Source: an uncultured Bacteroidales bacterium
Lineage (GTDB): Bacteria; Bacteroidota; Bacteroidia; Bacteroidales; P3
Direction: 5' to 3'
DNA: 9,353 bases
Assembly (NCBI GenBank): GCA_937910265.1
Contig: CALEPD010000069.1
Coordinates: 1-9,353 of the forward strand
This document shows positions 1-6,949 of this stretch, one piece after another (within the stretch, counting starts at the first letter, position 1; every line of letters begins with the position of its first letter). Both the position numbers and the translations under genes were made by a program. The notes under the pieces were generated by a model that was not told the origin of the DNA, made no database searches, and worked only from the letters and a program-made list of their open reading frames with translations.

Positions 1-971
1 AATTCTATGGCGAGGAACCCATGAGTTTTGCACCGGTAAAACTCAATGGCCGTTGGGGCTGCATCGATGCCAAAGGCATTCAGATTATTGAACCCATCTT
101 TCTTGAGGAGGCTCATGCTGTTGACGCCGGCAAACAATGGATCCACGGCCGCCATTACGATACATGGCTCTATCCCACAACCAATCCCGAAACAGGCCGT
201 TGGGGTTTTGTGAACTATCTAGGCCGTTGGATTGTCGAACCCAAATATACCGACCACGGCTATTTCGGAGCCGATAACAACTATATGTACGCCCAGGTCA
301 AACGTGGCGAAACCTGGGGCAACATCAGCCGCGATGGCTCTATCGTGTCTGAGTATGTTTTCGCAACCAAAGAAGACGCCGCATACGCACTTTCGCAACT
401 TGAGCACAACCGTCCTATCGACGGCTGGCGTTTCCCCGTATTCAATCGCACTGAGGGCAAATGGTGTTATGTCAACTATGCCGGACAATTGGCCTTCGAT
501 GGCTACTACGAGGATGTGACCCATTTCGCAAACGATACCGGTGACGTTGCTACTGCCAAACTCGATGGCTATTGGTGTGTTTTGAACGGAGAAGGTACCC
601 GTATCTCTATCCCCGTCTTTGTTCGCACCGAGGATGCCGCATTGGCTGGTCGTGAATACGACTTATATACCAACTTTACCGATGAGGATAGGGAAGAACA
701 TGCCCCCGACCATTGGCTTTTCCCCATCCAAGAACCCGAAACAGGCCATTGGGGCTATGTGAATTTTATGGGTCAGTGGGTGATCGATCCACTTTTCGAG
801 GATGCCAAGACCTTCATCAACCGTTGGAACAATCGCGTGGCACCCGCAAAACTCGAAGGCCGTTGGGGCTGTATCGACCATACCGGACGATTTGTGGTTA
901 AAAACATGTACAACACATCTTCCGAAGCCTTCGCGGCTGGCGCCCGTTGGGGTGACGAACATAAGTTTTAG
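1..971 (+). CDS. WG-repeat protein, 5'-partial (N-terminus outside window)
   Basis: The protein is built almost entirely of WG-type repeats (beta-rich units with a Trp-Gly core). Residues are numbered from the first ATG at 21. The repeat tryptophans sit at 12, 61, 99, 148, 185, 244 and 282; two of the cores are WC rather than WG. I call it partial because the frame stays open from base 3, and the residues before Met21 (FYGEEP, then MSFAPVKLNGRWG) align with the inside of the last repeat (NRVAPAKLEGRWG), so that Met looks internal. A GAGGA sequence at 12-16 could mimic a ribosome site, so a start at 21 is not excluded. No signal peptide or enzyme motif is visible in the part seen. The stop is 14 bases before the dihydroorotase start, so co-transcription is possible. 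The function of WG-repeat proteins is mostly unknown and I propose none. The family call is secure, the start is not. Confidence 0.85.
   Translation, partial: FYGEEPMSFAPVKLNGRWGCIDAKGIQIIEPIFLEEAHAVDAGKQWIHGRHYDTWLYPTTNPETGRWGFVNYLGRWIVEPKYTDHGYFGADNNYMYAQVKRGETWGNISRDGSIVSEYVFATKEDAAYALSQLEHNRPIDGWRFPVFNRTEGKWCYVNYAGQLAFDGYYEDVTHFANDTGDVATAKLDGYWCVLNGEGTRISIPVFVRTEDAALAGREYDLYTNFTDEDREEHAPDHWLFPIQEPETGHWGYVNFMGQWVIDPLFEDAKTFINRWNNRVAPAKLEGRWGCIDHTGRFVVKNMYNTSSEAFAAGARWGDEHKF
33..911 (+). repeat. Array of seven WG repeats in alternating A/B order
   Basis: Within the protein, two repeat types alternate A-B-A-B-A-B-A. Type A has a KL(D/E/N)G-x-W core (Trp 12, 99, 185, 282; the second reads KRGETW). 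Type B has an E-T-G-x-W-G-(Y/F)-V-N core (Trp 61, 148, 244; the second is EGKWCYVN). Every B unit is preceded exactly 12 residues earlier by a second Trp in a W-x-(F/Y)-P motif (Trp 49, 136, 232). B-to-A spacing is 38, 37 and 38 residues; A-to-B spacing is 49, 49 and 59. The basic module is thus about 87 residues, diverged at protein level. Confidence 0.75.
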
Positions 972-985
972 TCGACAGTTTCACT

Positions 986-2332
986 ATGAACTATTATATC
1001 AAAAACGCATTCGTTGTCAACGAAGGGTCTATCCAGAAACGCGACCTCGCTATTGTTGACGGCAAGATATTCCTATCTCCGAATACATTGCCGGCCGATG
1101 TCACAACCATCGATGCCGAAGGTGCCTATCTGTTGCCCGGTATCATCGACACCCATGTCCATTTCCGCGATGGCGGCAATGGAGAAAACCCTGCTGGCGA
1201 TTTCGCCACCGAAAGTCTTGCGGCCAGGGCCGGTGGAGTTACCTCCGTCATCGATATGCCCAACACCAATCCGCAAACCATCTCTCTACAGCTGCTTGAA
1301 CAAAAGGAAGCGATGGCTGCGGAAAAAAGCCATGTGAATTATGGTTTTATGATAGGTGCCACCAACGACAATATTGAACATCTCCTTGACCTTCCTCCAC
1401 AACGGTATGCAGCCATTAAGCTTTTCCTTGGCAGCAGCACCGGCAACATGCTGGTCAACGACCCCGAAAAATTGGACATCCTTTTTCAGAAAACCCGCAA
1501 ACTCATTGTTGCCCATTGCGAGGAAGAATCGGTCGTCATGGCCAACATGCACAACTATATGCTCGAATTTCAAGGCACGGTTAACGAAACTGCAGCCCTG
1601 CATCCCAAGGTCCGCAACACCGAAGCCTGTTTCCTCAGCACCTACAAGGCCATTGAGCGGGCACGCAAATATCGTACACCTCTGCATATTGCCCATATCA
1701 GCAGTGCAACAGAACTTGATCTGCTGAGCAACCAGTCTCTCGATGTCAAACATATCACCGCAGAGGTGACTCCGAATCATCTATGGTTCGACGACCGTGA
1801 CTATGAGACGATGGGCAACCTCATCAAATGCAATCCTTCCATCAAAAACAACGACGACAGGCTTGCACTTTGGGCCGCTCTCTACGACGAACGCATTGAC
1901 ACCATAGCAACCGACCACGCGCCTCATCCTCTTGCCAACAAGCAGAAACCTTATTTCGATGCACCCAGTGGTATCCCATCCATTCAACATTCACTGCAAA
2001 TGATGCTCGAAACATTCTTCAATCAAAGTGTCGATGCTGAACAGCGCGAGGAATTGCTCGCATCGTGGTTGCCATTGTTGGTCACAAAAATGTGTCACAA
2101 TCCTGCCACACTGTTCAATATCACCCAGCGTGGATTTATCCGTGAGGGTTATCATGCCGATTTGGTATTGGTTCGACCCGCTCCCGAAGGTGTAGAAGTG
2201 ACTCCCGATTCATTGCTATATAAGTGCGCATGGAGCCCCTTGCAAGGACAAGTTTTCCATACTATCATTGAGAAAGTGTTTGTCAATGGCTCTCTCGACA
2301 ATGGTGCAATGCCGCTTTGTTTCGAGAAATAA
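986..2332 (+). CDS. pyrC: Dihydroorotase (class I type, pyrimidine biosynthesis)
   Basis: This enzyme interconverts N-carbamoyl-L-aspartate and L-dihydroorotate, the third step of cytoplasmic UMP synthesis. The 448 residues have the usual length and the amidohydrolase TIM-barrel layout. The metal ligands expected for the family are present: H57 and H59 in DTHVHFR, Lys145 (the lysine normally carboxylated) in AIKLFLGSSTGNM, H177 in VAHCEE, H237 in HIAHISS and D310 in ATDHAPH. Arg61 and Asn93 (MPNTNP) match the substrate-carboxylate-binding positions. The loop after HFR is unusual: it reads DGGNGENPAGDF instead of the family's typical (E/D)PGLTHK-like sequence, and the usual PHH of EVTPHHL is PNH. 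The ATG at 986 is chosen because the typical N-terminal beta-strand (YYIKNAFVVN) follows at once. No Shine-Dalgarno is visible. A hydantoinase or allantoinase is the alternative, less likely given the GSSTGNM and ATDHAPH motifs. Confidence 0.9.
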   Translation: MNYYIKNAFVVNEGSIQKRDLAIVDGKIFLSPNTLPADVTTIDAEGAYLLPGIIDTHVHFRDGGNGENPAGDFATESLAARAGGVTSVIDMPNTNPQTISLQLLEQKEAMAAEKSHVNYGFMIGATNDNIEHLLDLPPQRYAAIKLFLGSSTGNMLVNDPEKLDILFQKTRKLIVAHCEEESVVMANMHNYMLEFQGTVNETAALHPKVRNTEACFLSTYKAIERARKYRTPLHIAHISSATELDLLSNQSLDVKHITAEVTPNHLWFDDRDYETMGNLIKCNPSIKNNDDRLALWAALYDERIDTIATDHAPHPLANKQKPYFDAPSGIPSIQHSLQMMLETFFNQSVDAEQREELLASWLPLLVTKMCHNPATLFNITQRGFIREGYHADLVLVRPAPEGVEVTPDSLLYKCAWSPLQGQVFHTIIEKVFVNGSLDNGAMPLCFEK

Positions 2333-2374
2333 CCTTTCCTGCCGCTACTCACAGTTGCACTCTTGTGTTATTGA

Positions 2375-2389
2375 CGGCATATAATGCCG
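2375..2389 (+). terminator. Weak hairpin downstream of dihydroorotase, possible terminator
   Basis: CGGCAT (2375-2380) and ATGCCG (2384-2389) form a 6-bp stem with a 3-base loop, 42 bases after the dihydroorotase stop. No T-run follows, so it is a poor intrinsic terminator. It may only slow 3' exonucleases, or be chance. No better candidate is visible before the next promoter. Confidence 0.25.
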
Positions 2390-2611
2390 CTAAGGTCCAT
2401 ATTCAGCCTCAATTTTATAACAATATTAATATGCACATCCGCTACCCGAAGCCGATAGTGTATATCGATTATTTAGATAAAAAAATATCGATTGTTTTGA
2501 TGCGGTTTTATTGATGGTAATGTTCTGTATATCAATTTGTTTGTTTTGATTGTATTGATTGTTGAAGTGTTGCAAAAGGCATATTTTGTGACTGGATTTG
2601 AGCTTTTTACA

Positions 2612-2640
2612 CTTGATTTTAAATAAATTTACTATATTTG
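2612..2640 (+). promoter_or_regulatory. Bacteroidota-type promoter for the fumarate reductase operon
   Basis: TATATTTG at 2633-2640 is a full match to the Bacteroides -7 element TAnnTTTG, with TTG at 2613-2615 (CTTG from 2612) as candidate -33 element. The 17-base gap is slightly short of the roughly 19-20 bases usual for this promoter class. Transcription would begin near 2645-2648, giving a leader of about 75-80 bases before the ATG at 2724. The surrounding sequence is very A/T-rich. Confidence 0.65.
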
Positions 2641-2652
2641 CAACTGCAATTA

Positions 2653-2674
2653 GGAGGCAACCTCCCTCTTTTTT
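2653..2674 (+). promoter_or_regulatory. Leader hairpin followed by T-run, upstream of cytochrome b gene
   Basis: GGAGG (2653-2657), CAA loop, CCTCC (2661-2665) make a 5-bp all-strong stem that stands out in A/T-rich surroundings. CTC and six T residues follow (2669-2674). It would sit at the very 5' end of the predicted transcript. It could protect the mRNA, attenuate transcription or hide a GGAGG sequence. It lies too far from the ATG (about 66 bases) to act as the ribosome site. Confidence 0.4.
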
Positions 2675-2723
2675 GCTCTATTAAGTGTTTTAATTCAGAT
2701 AATTGTACCAAATTTTTATAGTA

Positions 2724-3680
2724 ATGTTTAAAATACAATCTATCACAAAAAAAATCTTCATTGCCCTATTGGGTGGATTTTTACTTCTGTTCCTACTTTT
2801 CCACGCTGTGGCTAACCTTTGCATCTTGAGACATGATGGAGGTACTTGGTATAGTGATTTCTGTCACTTTATGGGTACCAACTACATCGTTAAGGTTTTC
2901 GAGATAATTCTTTTGGCCGCATTTGTATGCCACATTGTATTTACAATTGTCATCACAATCCAAAACCGTGGAAAAAGACCTGTACCCTACAAAGTTGCGT
3001 CTAAGACTAAAACTGCTACCGGCTCCAAATTCATGATTTGGACTGGTTTGCTGATTGTTGTTGGTTTGGGTGTTCACTTTGTTGACTTCTACTTCGTTAA
3101 ACATGGTTTCGTTAAGGGAAGTTACATGGTTGAGTCTAAGTCCATTCAGTCTGAAGAACTGTCCAGTTTGGCTGCCGCAGTTTATCAATCTGGTCTCACC
3201 CCCGACGAGTTTATCATCTCTTACGAAGAACAACTCGAAAGTATGTCTGCCGAGTTTTCTCCCGAGCAGTATGATGAAGCCAAAGCAAATGTTGAAGAGC
3301 TGAAAGCGATGGTTCCTGTTCTGAATTTCATGACTACACTTACTAATGATGATTTCTCTGAAGATGGTGAACGCATTTACAATGTGTCTTACGAAAACAA
3401 GGAAATTCTGGAAGCTGCTATTGTTGATGTCGAAATCGAACCCGACTTCTATCACATGACCAGAGAAAAATTCCAAAAACCGCTATATGTAATCATCTAT
3501 TTGATTTTCTTTGTGGTTCTTTGGTTCCACATGCGTCATGCATTCCAGTCTATGTTCCAAACTTTGGGACTTGTAAATTATAAATACTATCCTGCTATCG
3601 ATATGGCTGCTAAAATCTACGCTGTTGTTGTATGTTTGATGTTCGTAGCTGTTGTTGTCGGTGTTTTCGTAGGATTATAA
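2724..3680 (+). CDS. sdhC: Fumarate reductase/succinate dehydrogenase cytochrome b subunit (b558 family) with long insert
   Basis: This is the diheme membrane anchor that exchanges electrons with menaquinone and passes them to the Fe-S subunit. Five hydrophobic segments are visible at about residues 11-33, 55-79, 103-125, 253-270 and 291-317. One candidate heme-ligand histidine sits in each of the first four: H27, H70, H118 and H269 (or H272), as in Wolinella-type FrdC. The loop between segments 2 and 3 is rich in Lys and Arg, so it should be cytoplasmic; the long loop between segments 3 and 4 should then be periplasmic. That loop (about 134-249) has 27 Asp/Glu against 7 Lys/Arg and makes the protein 318 residues, against roughly 220-260 for typical relatives. 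I chose the ATG at 2724; an in-frame TTG at 2703 is poorer because it adds only a short tail before the typical basic N-terminus. First gene of the operon, 24 bases before the flavoprotein. The frdC name is equally valid. Confidence 0.88.
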   Translation: MFKIQSITKKIFIALLGGFLLLFLLFHAVANLCILRHDGGTWYSDFCHFMGTNYIVKVFEIILLAAFVCHIVFTIVITIQNRGKRPVPYKVASKTKTATGSKFMIWTGLLIVVGLGVHFVDFYFVKHGFVKGSYMVESKSIQSEELSSLAAAVYQSGLTPDEFIISYEEQLESMSAEFSPEQYDEAKANVEELKAMVPVLNFMTTLTNDDFSEDGERIYNVSYENKEILEAAIVDVEIEPDFYHMTREKFQKPLYVIIYLIFFVVLWFHMRHAFQSMFQTLGLVNYKYYPAIDMAAKIYAVVVCLMFVAVVVGVFVGL

Positions 3681-3704
3681 TAAATTAATATAGCTATATT
3701 GTAT

Positions 3705-5663
3705 ATGAAACTTGATGCCAAGATACCAGAAGGTCCCCTCTCCGAAAAATGGACCCGTTATAAATTGAATCAAAGATTAGTTAATCCCGCTAACAAGCGC
3801 AAACTCGATGTAATTGTAGTTGGTACCGGTTTGGCTGGGGCTTCTGCTGCTGCATCACTCGGCGCTTTGGGATTCCATGTTGATATTTTCTGTATTCAAG
3901 ACTCCCCACGCCGTGCGCACTCCATCGCTGCACAGGGCGGTATCAATGCTGCCAAGAACTACCAGAACGATGGCGACAGCGTTGAACGTCTTTTCCGTGA
4001 CACCATCAAAGGTGGCGACTACCGTGCCCGCGAAGCCAATGTTTACCGTTTGGCCGAAGTTAGTGGCGATATTATTGACCAATGTGTGGCTCAGGGTGTT
4101 CCCTTCGCCCGTGATTATAGCGGTATGCTCGACAACCGTTCATTCGGTGGTGCTCAGGTATCGCGAACCTTCTATGCCCGCGGCCAGACCGGTCAGCAAC
4201 TCCTTTTAGGTGCCTATGGTGCATTGAGCCGTGAAATCGAACGTGGAACTGTTGTTCTCCACGAAAGATGTGAGATGATGGAACTCGTTGTAGTCGACGG
4301 TAAAGCCCGCGGTATCATCGCCCGCAACCTTGCAACCGGTGCCATCGAGCGCTATTCTGCCCATGCAGTTGTTGTTGCTACTGGAGGTTATGGTAATGTG
4401 TATTACCTCTCCACCAACGCTATGAACAGCAATGGTAGTGCGGCTTGGGCTTGCCACCGCAAAGGTGCCCTCTTTGCAAACCCCTGTTTCGTTCAAATCC
4501 ACCCCACCTGTATCCCCGTTCACGGCGACTATCAGTCCAAGCTTACCTTGATGAGCGAAAGTCTCCGTAATGATGGTCGCATTTGGGTGCCCAAGAAAAA
4601 AGAAGATGCCGAAGCTATCCGCAACGGTAAATTGAAACCTACTGAAATCGCTGAAGAAGATCGCGACTACTATCTCGAGCGTCGTTATCCCGCTTTCGGC
4701 AACCTCGTTCCCCGCGACGTGGCTTCACGTGCGGCAAAAGAGCGCTGCGATGCCGGTTATGGTGTAGGTTCCACAGGTTTGGCTGTATATTTGGATTTTG
4801 CTCATGCCATCAAACGTCTTGGACGTGACGCCATTGCCGCTCGTTATGGCAACCTTTTCCAAATGTATCAGAAAATCGTCGACGATAACCCATACGAAAC
4901 ACCGATGATGATATATCCCGCTGTCCACTATACTATGGGTGGACTTTGGGTCGACTACGAATTGCAGACAACCGTTCCTGGCTTGTTCGCTATTGGTGAG
5001 GCTAACTTCTCCGACCACGGTGCCAACCGTTTGGGTGCATCCGCTTTGATGCAAGGTTTGGCCGACGGTTACTTTGTATTGCCCTATACCATTCAGAATT
5101 ATTTGGCCGACGAAATCAGCATCGGAAAGATTTCCGCTAACACCCCTGAGTTCGAAGAAGCTGAAAATACTGTCAAGGAGCGCATCAATCAATTGCTTGC
5201 CATCGGTGCCAACGCTACCGGAGGTGAACTCCATAGTGTCGACTACTACCATAAAAAGTTGGGCCGTTTGATGTGGGATTACTGCGGTATGGCTCGTAGT
5301 GCAGAAAGCCTCGAAACCATCCTTCCCAAGGTTGTTGAATTAGAGGAGTCGTTCAAGAATCATGTGTTTATCCCCAGTGGAAACGATGAAATGAACACCG
5401 AATTGGAGAAAGCATACCGTTTGGCCGACTATTTCGAAATGGCACGCCTTATCATTGCCGATGCTAAGCAACGTCAAGAATCTTGTGGCGGTCACTTCAG
5501 AGTTGAGTACCAAACAGAAGATGGTGAAACCCAACGTGATGACAATAACTTTATGTTTGTTGCTGCATGGGAATACCAAGGTGTAGGCAATCCTGAGGTA
5601 ATGCACAAAGAGGATTTAAAATACGAATATATAACCATAGCACAAAGAAATTATAAAAAATGA
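3705..5663 (+). CDS. sdhA: Fumarate reductase/succinate dehydrogenase flavoprotein subunit
   Basis: This is the catalytic FAD subunit on the cytoplasmic side of the membrane, interconverting fumarate and succinate. The 652 residues are typical of the menaquinone-linked type found in Bacillus and Bacteroides. Visible motifs are the dinucleotide-binding GTGLAG (40-45); H72 in RRAHSIAAQGG, the expected covalent FAD attachment site; ATGGYGN (225-231); HPT (266-268); and the dicarboxylate-site residues R337 (PRDVASR), H408 (HYTMGG) and R442 (GANRLG). The C-terminal helical and capping part is complete. The ATG at 3705 is preferred to a TTG two codons earlier. The stop overlaps the next start (ATGA), implying translational coupling. 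Direction of catalysis cannot be read from sequence; fumarate reduction is inferred from the fermentative setting, so frdA is an equally good name. Confidence 0.95.
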   Translation: MKLDAKIPEGPLSEKWTRYKLNQRLVNPANKRKLDVIVVGTGLAGASAAASLGALGFHVDIFCIQDSPRRAHSIAAQGGINAAKNYQNDGDSVERLFRDTIKGGDYRAREANVYRLAEVSGDIIDQCVAQGVPFARDYSGMLDNRSFGGAQVSRTFYARGQTGQQLLLGAYGALSREIERGTVVLHERCEMMELVVVDGKARGIIARNLATGAIERYSAHAVVVATGGYGNVYYLSTNAMNSNGSAAWACHRKGALFANPCFVQIHPTCIPVHGDYQSKLTLMSESLRNDGRIWVPKKKEDAEAIRNGKLKPTEIAEEDRDYYLERRYPAFGNLVPRDVASRAAKERCDAGYGVGSTGLAVYLDFAHAIKRLGRDAIAARYGNLFQMYQKIVDDNPYETPMMIYPAVHYTMGGLWVDYELQTTVPGLFAIGEANFSDHGANRLGASALMQGLADGYFVLPYTIQNYLADEISIGKISANTPEFEEAENTVKERINQLLAIGANATGGELHSVDYYHKKLGRLMWDYCGMARSAESLETILPKVVELEESFKNHVFIPSGNDEMNTELEKAYRLADYFEMARLIIADAKQRQESCGGHFRVEYQTEDGETQRDDNNFMFVAAWEYQGVGNPEVMHKEDLKYEYITIAQRNYKK

Positions 5664-6418
5664 ATCTGACTCTACATATATGGCGCCAGCGCGATGCTCG
5701 CTCCGCAGGCAAATTTGAAACCTATAAGGTTCATGATATCTCTCCCGATTGCTCATTTCTGGAGATGTTGGATATTCTCAATGAACAGTTGATCAATGAC
5801 AAAATCGCTCATCCTGTTTGTTTCGACAACGACTGTCGTGAAGGTATTTGCGGTATGTGCGGTTTGTATATCAATGGTCGTCCCCATGGTAATGACAATG
5901 GTGTGACAACTTGTCAGTTGCACATGCGTCATTTCAATGACGGTGATGAAATATGGATCGAACCTTGGCGTGCAAAACCATTCCCCGTAATCCGCGACCT
6001 GGTTGTCGACCGTACTGCTTTCGACAAAATTATTCAGTCGGGAGGCTATGTGAGTGCAACAACAGGTGGTGTGCCTGATGCCAATTCCATCTTGATTTCC
6101 AAACACAATGCCGACATGTCGATGGACGCCGCCGAGTGTATCGGTTGTGGCGCTTGTGTGGCTGCTTGTAAAAATGCAAGTGCTATGCTCTTCGTCAGTG
6201 CAAAGGTTTCGCACTTGGCTCTCCTTCCGCAAGGTCAGGTCGAATCTGCTGACCGTGTTCAGAAAATGGTCTGCAAGATGGACGAGTTGGGCTTTGGTAG
6301 CTGCTCCAACACCTATGCTTGCGAGGCAGAATGTCCCAAGCAAATCAAGATGCAGAATATCTCCCGTCTCAACCGCCAGTGGATTGGCAGTCTTTTTGGC
6401 CGCGACAGAAAAAAATAA
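5660..6418 (+). CDS. sdhB: Fumarate reductase/succinate dehydrogenase iron-sulfur subunit
   Basis: This subunit wires electrons between FAD and the cytochrome b hemes through three Fe-S clusters. The N-terminal plant-ferredoxin-like domain carries C59, C64, C67 (CREGICGMC) and C85 for [2Fe-2S]. The C-terminal domain has C160, C163, C166 and C225 for [4Fe-4S], and C170, C215, C221 for [3Fe-4S]. All expected ligands are present. The 252 residues match the usual length. Start ATG overlaps the flavoprotein stop by 4 bases. With its two upstream neighbours it completes a three-subunit quinol:fumarate reductase of the single-anchor diheme type. frdB is the alternative name. Confidence 0.95.
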   Translation: MNLTLHIWRQRDARSAGKFETYKVHDISPDCSFLEMLDILNEQLINDKIAHPVCFDNDCREGICGMCGLYINGRPHGNDNGVTTCQLHMRHFNDGDEIWIEPWRAKPFPVIRDLVVDRTAFDKIIQSGGYVSATTGGVPDANSILISKHNADMSMDAAECIGCGACVAACKNASAMLFVSAKVSHLALLPQGQVESADRVQKMVCKMDELGFGSCSNTYACEAECPKQIKMQNISRLNRQWIGSLFGRDRKK

Positions 6419-6444
6419 TTTTTCAATCATATAACACAGAACTT

Positions 6445-6864
6445 ATGAAAAGGATCCTATTTATTTTGATTTCTGTACTTATGCTGTCGGTTGCCGACAA
6501 TGTTAGTGCAAAACCTCAGATACGTCCTACCCAGTTACCCCGTGTAACTCAAACTTTCCTTAAGCACAATTGGCCTGGGATAAGTGTAAGTTCTGCCGCC
6601 CGCAATGCCAAAAACTATACTGTATACATGGAAGACGGCACCCGCTTGGTGTTTTCGTTAAAAGGTGAATGGCAGGAAATATCCAATGAATATGGTATTC
6701 CTACCGCATATCTTCCTTCCAATATACATCAATACGTGTCAGATACATATGAAACCTCGTTGATCACCGGTGTGAAGAAAATGCCCAAGGGCTATCTGGT
6801 CACAATCACAGGCGATTTGCGACTCAGGTTTAGTTATTCGGGTGCATATATCCGTTTAGACTAA
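6445..6864 (+). CDS. Small exported PepSY-like protein (two-repeat, DUF2874-type)
   Basis: The predicted product has 139 residues. It starts with a clear signal peptide: KR, a hydrophobic run (about 4-17) and a likely type I cleavage after VSA (residue 22); no lipobox cysteine is seen, so it should be a soluble periplasmic protein. The mature part consists of two related units, about 31-80 and 90-139, each reading LP, helix, then a GY/NY-V strand, then L-x-F-S-x-x-G and a closing I-x-x or I-R-L-D strand. That pattern matches the PepSY-like family common in Bacteroidales, whose role is not established. The start at 6445 is chosen for the signal peptide; the frame extends upstream to 6319 but that part overlaps the Fe-S gene. 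It lies 26 bases after the Fe-S gene and is followed by a terminator, so it is probably the last gene of the operon. Confidence 0.8.
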   Translation: MKRILFILISVLMLSVADNVSAKPQIRPTQLPRVTQTFLKHNWPGISVSSAARNAKNYTVYMEDGTRLVFSLKGEWQEISNEYGIPTAYLPSNIHQYVSDTYETSLITGVKKMPKGYLVTITGDLRLRFSYSGAYIRLD

Positions 6865-6885
6865 ATCCATTCATATAATCAATTA

Positions 6886-6912
6886 AAAAGCCCGGCAAAC
6901 AGCCGGGCTTTT
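6886..6912 (+). terminator. Rho-independent terminator of the fumarate reductase operon
   Basis: AAAAGCCCGGC (6886-6896) and GCCGGGCTTTT (6902-6912) form a perfect 11-bp stem with a 5-base loop AAACA, 21 bases after the PepSY-like stop. The A-tract and T-tract arms make it usable from both strands, so it can also back up the opposing gene. Confidence 0.93.
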
Positions 6913-6949
6913 ATTGTATAGACTATCCAGCGTATAGATTAATGGATAT

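Larger units (their letters stand above)
2333..2723. other. 391-base intergenic region between dihydroorotase and cytochrome b genes
   Basis: I see no convincing gene here; the only open frames are short and low in complexity. The first 70 bases hold a weak hairpin and the direct repeat TGCCGCTA (2340-2347 and 2385-2392). From about 2400 the stretch becomes strongly A/T-rich and holds several TTGAT/ATCAA words. It ends with the promoter and leader of the fumarate reductase operon. ATATCGATT occurs at 2462-2470 and 2485-2493. Confidence 0.7.

Noticed and set aside
1286..1780. Minus-strand open frame opposite dihydroorotase
   Set aside because: Antisense to conserved catalytic motifs on the + strand; no support of its own.
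2317..2514. Possible 65-codon gene overlapping the end of dihydroorotase
   Set aside because: Low-complexity translation, starts inside another gene, and runs into A/T-rich non-coding DNA.
2580..2590. TATTTTG as a second promoter for the operon
   Set aside because: It is one base short of the TAnnTTTG pattern, and a full match lies downstream at 2633-2640.
2703..2723. TTG start for the cytochrome b subunit
   Set aside because: The ATG at 2724 gives the expected basic N-terminus just before the first membrane helix; the seven extra residues add nothing recognisable.
2793..3476. Long open frame (227 codons) on the minus strand opposite the cytochrome b gene
   Set aside because: It lies fully antisense to a well-supported membrane protein gene; its translation has no recognisable motif and looks like a codon-bias shadow.
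5753..6430. Long minus-strand open frame opposite the Fe-S subunit gene
   Set aside because: The + strand frame carries all cluster cysteines, so this is a shadow; its translation shows no domain.
6319..6444. Longer N-terminus for the PepSY-like protein
   Set aside because: The extension overlaps the Fe-S gene in another frame and would bury a clean signal peptide that starts at 6445.
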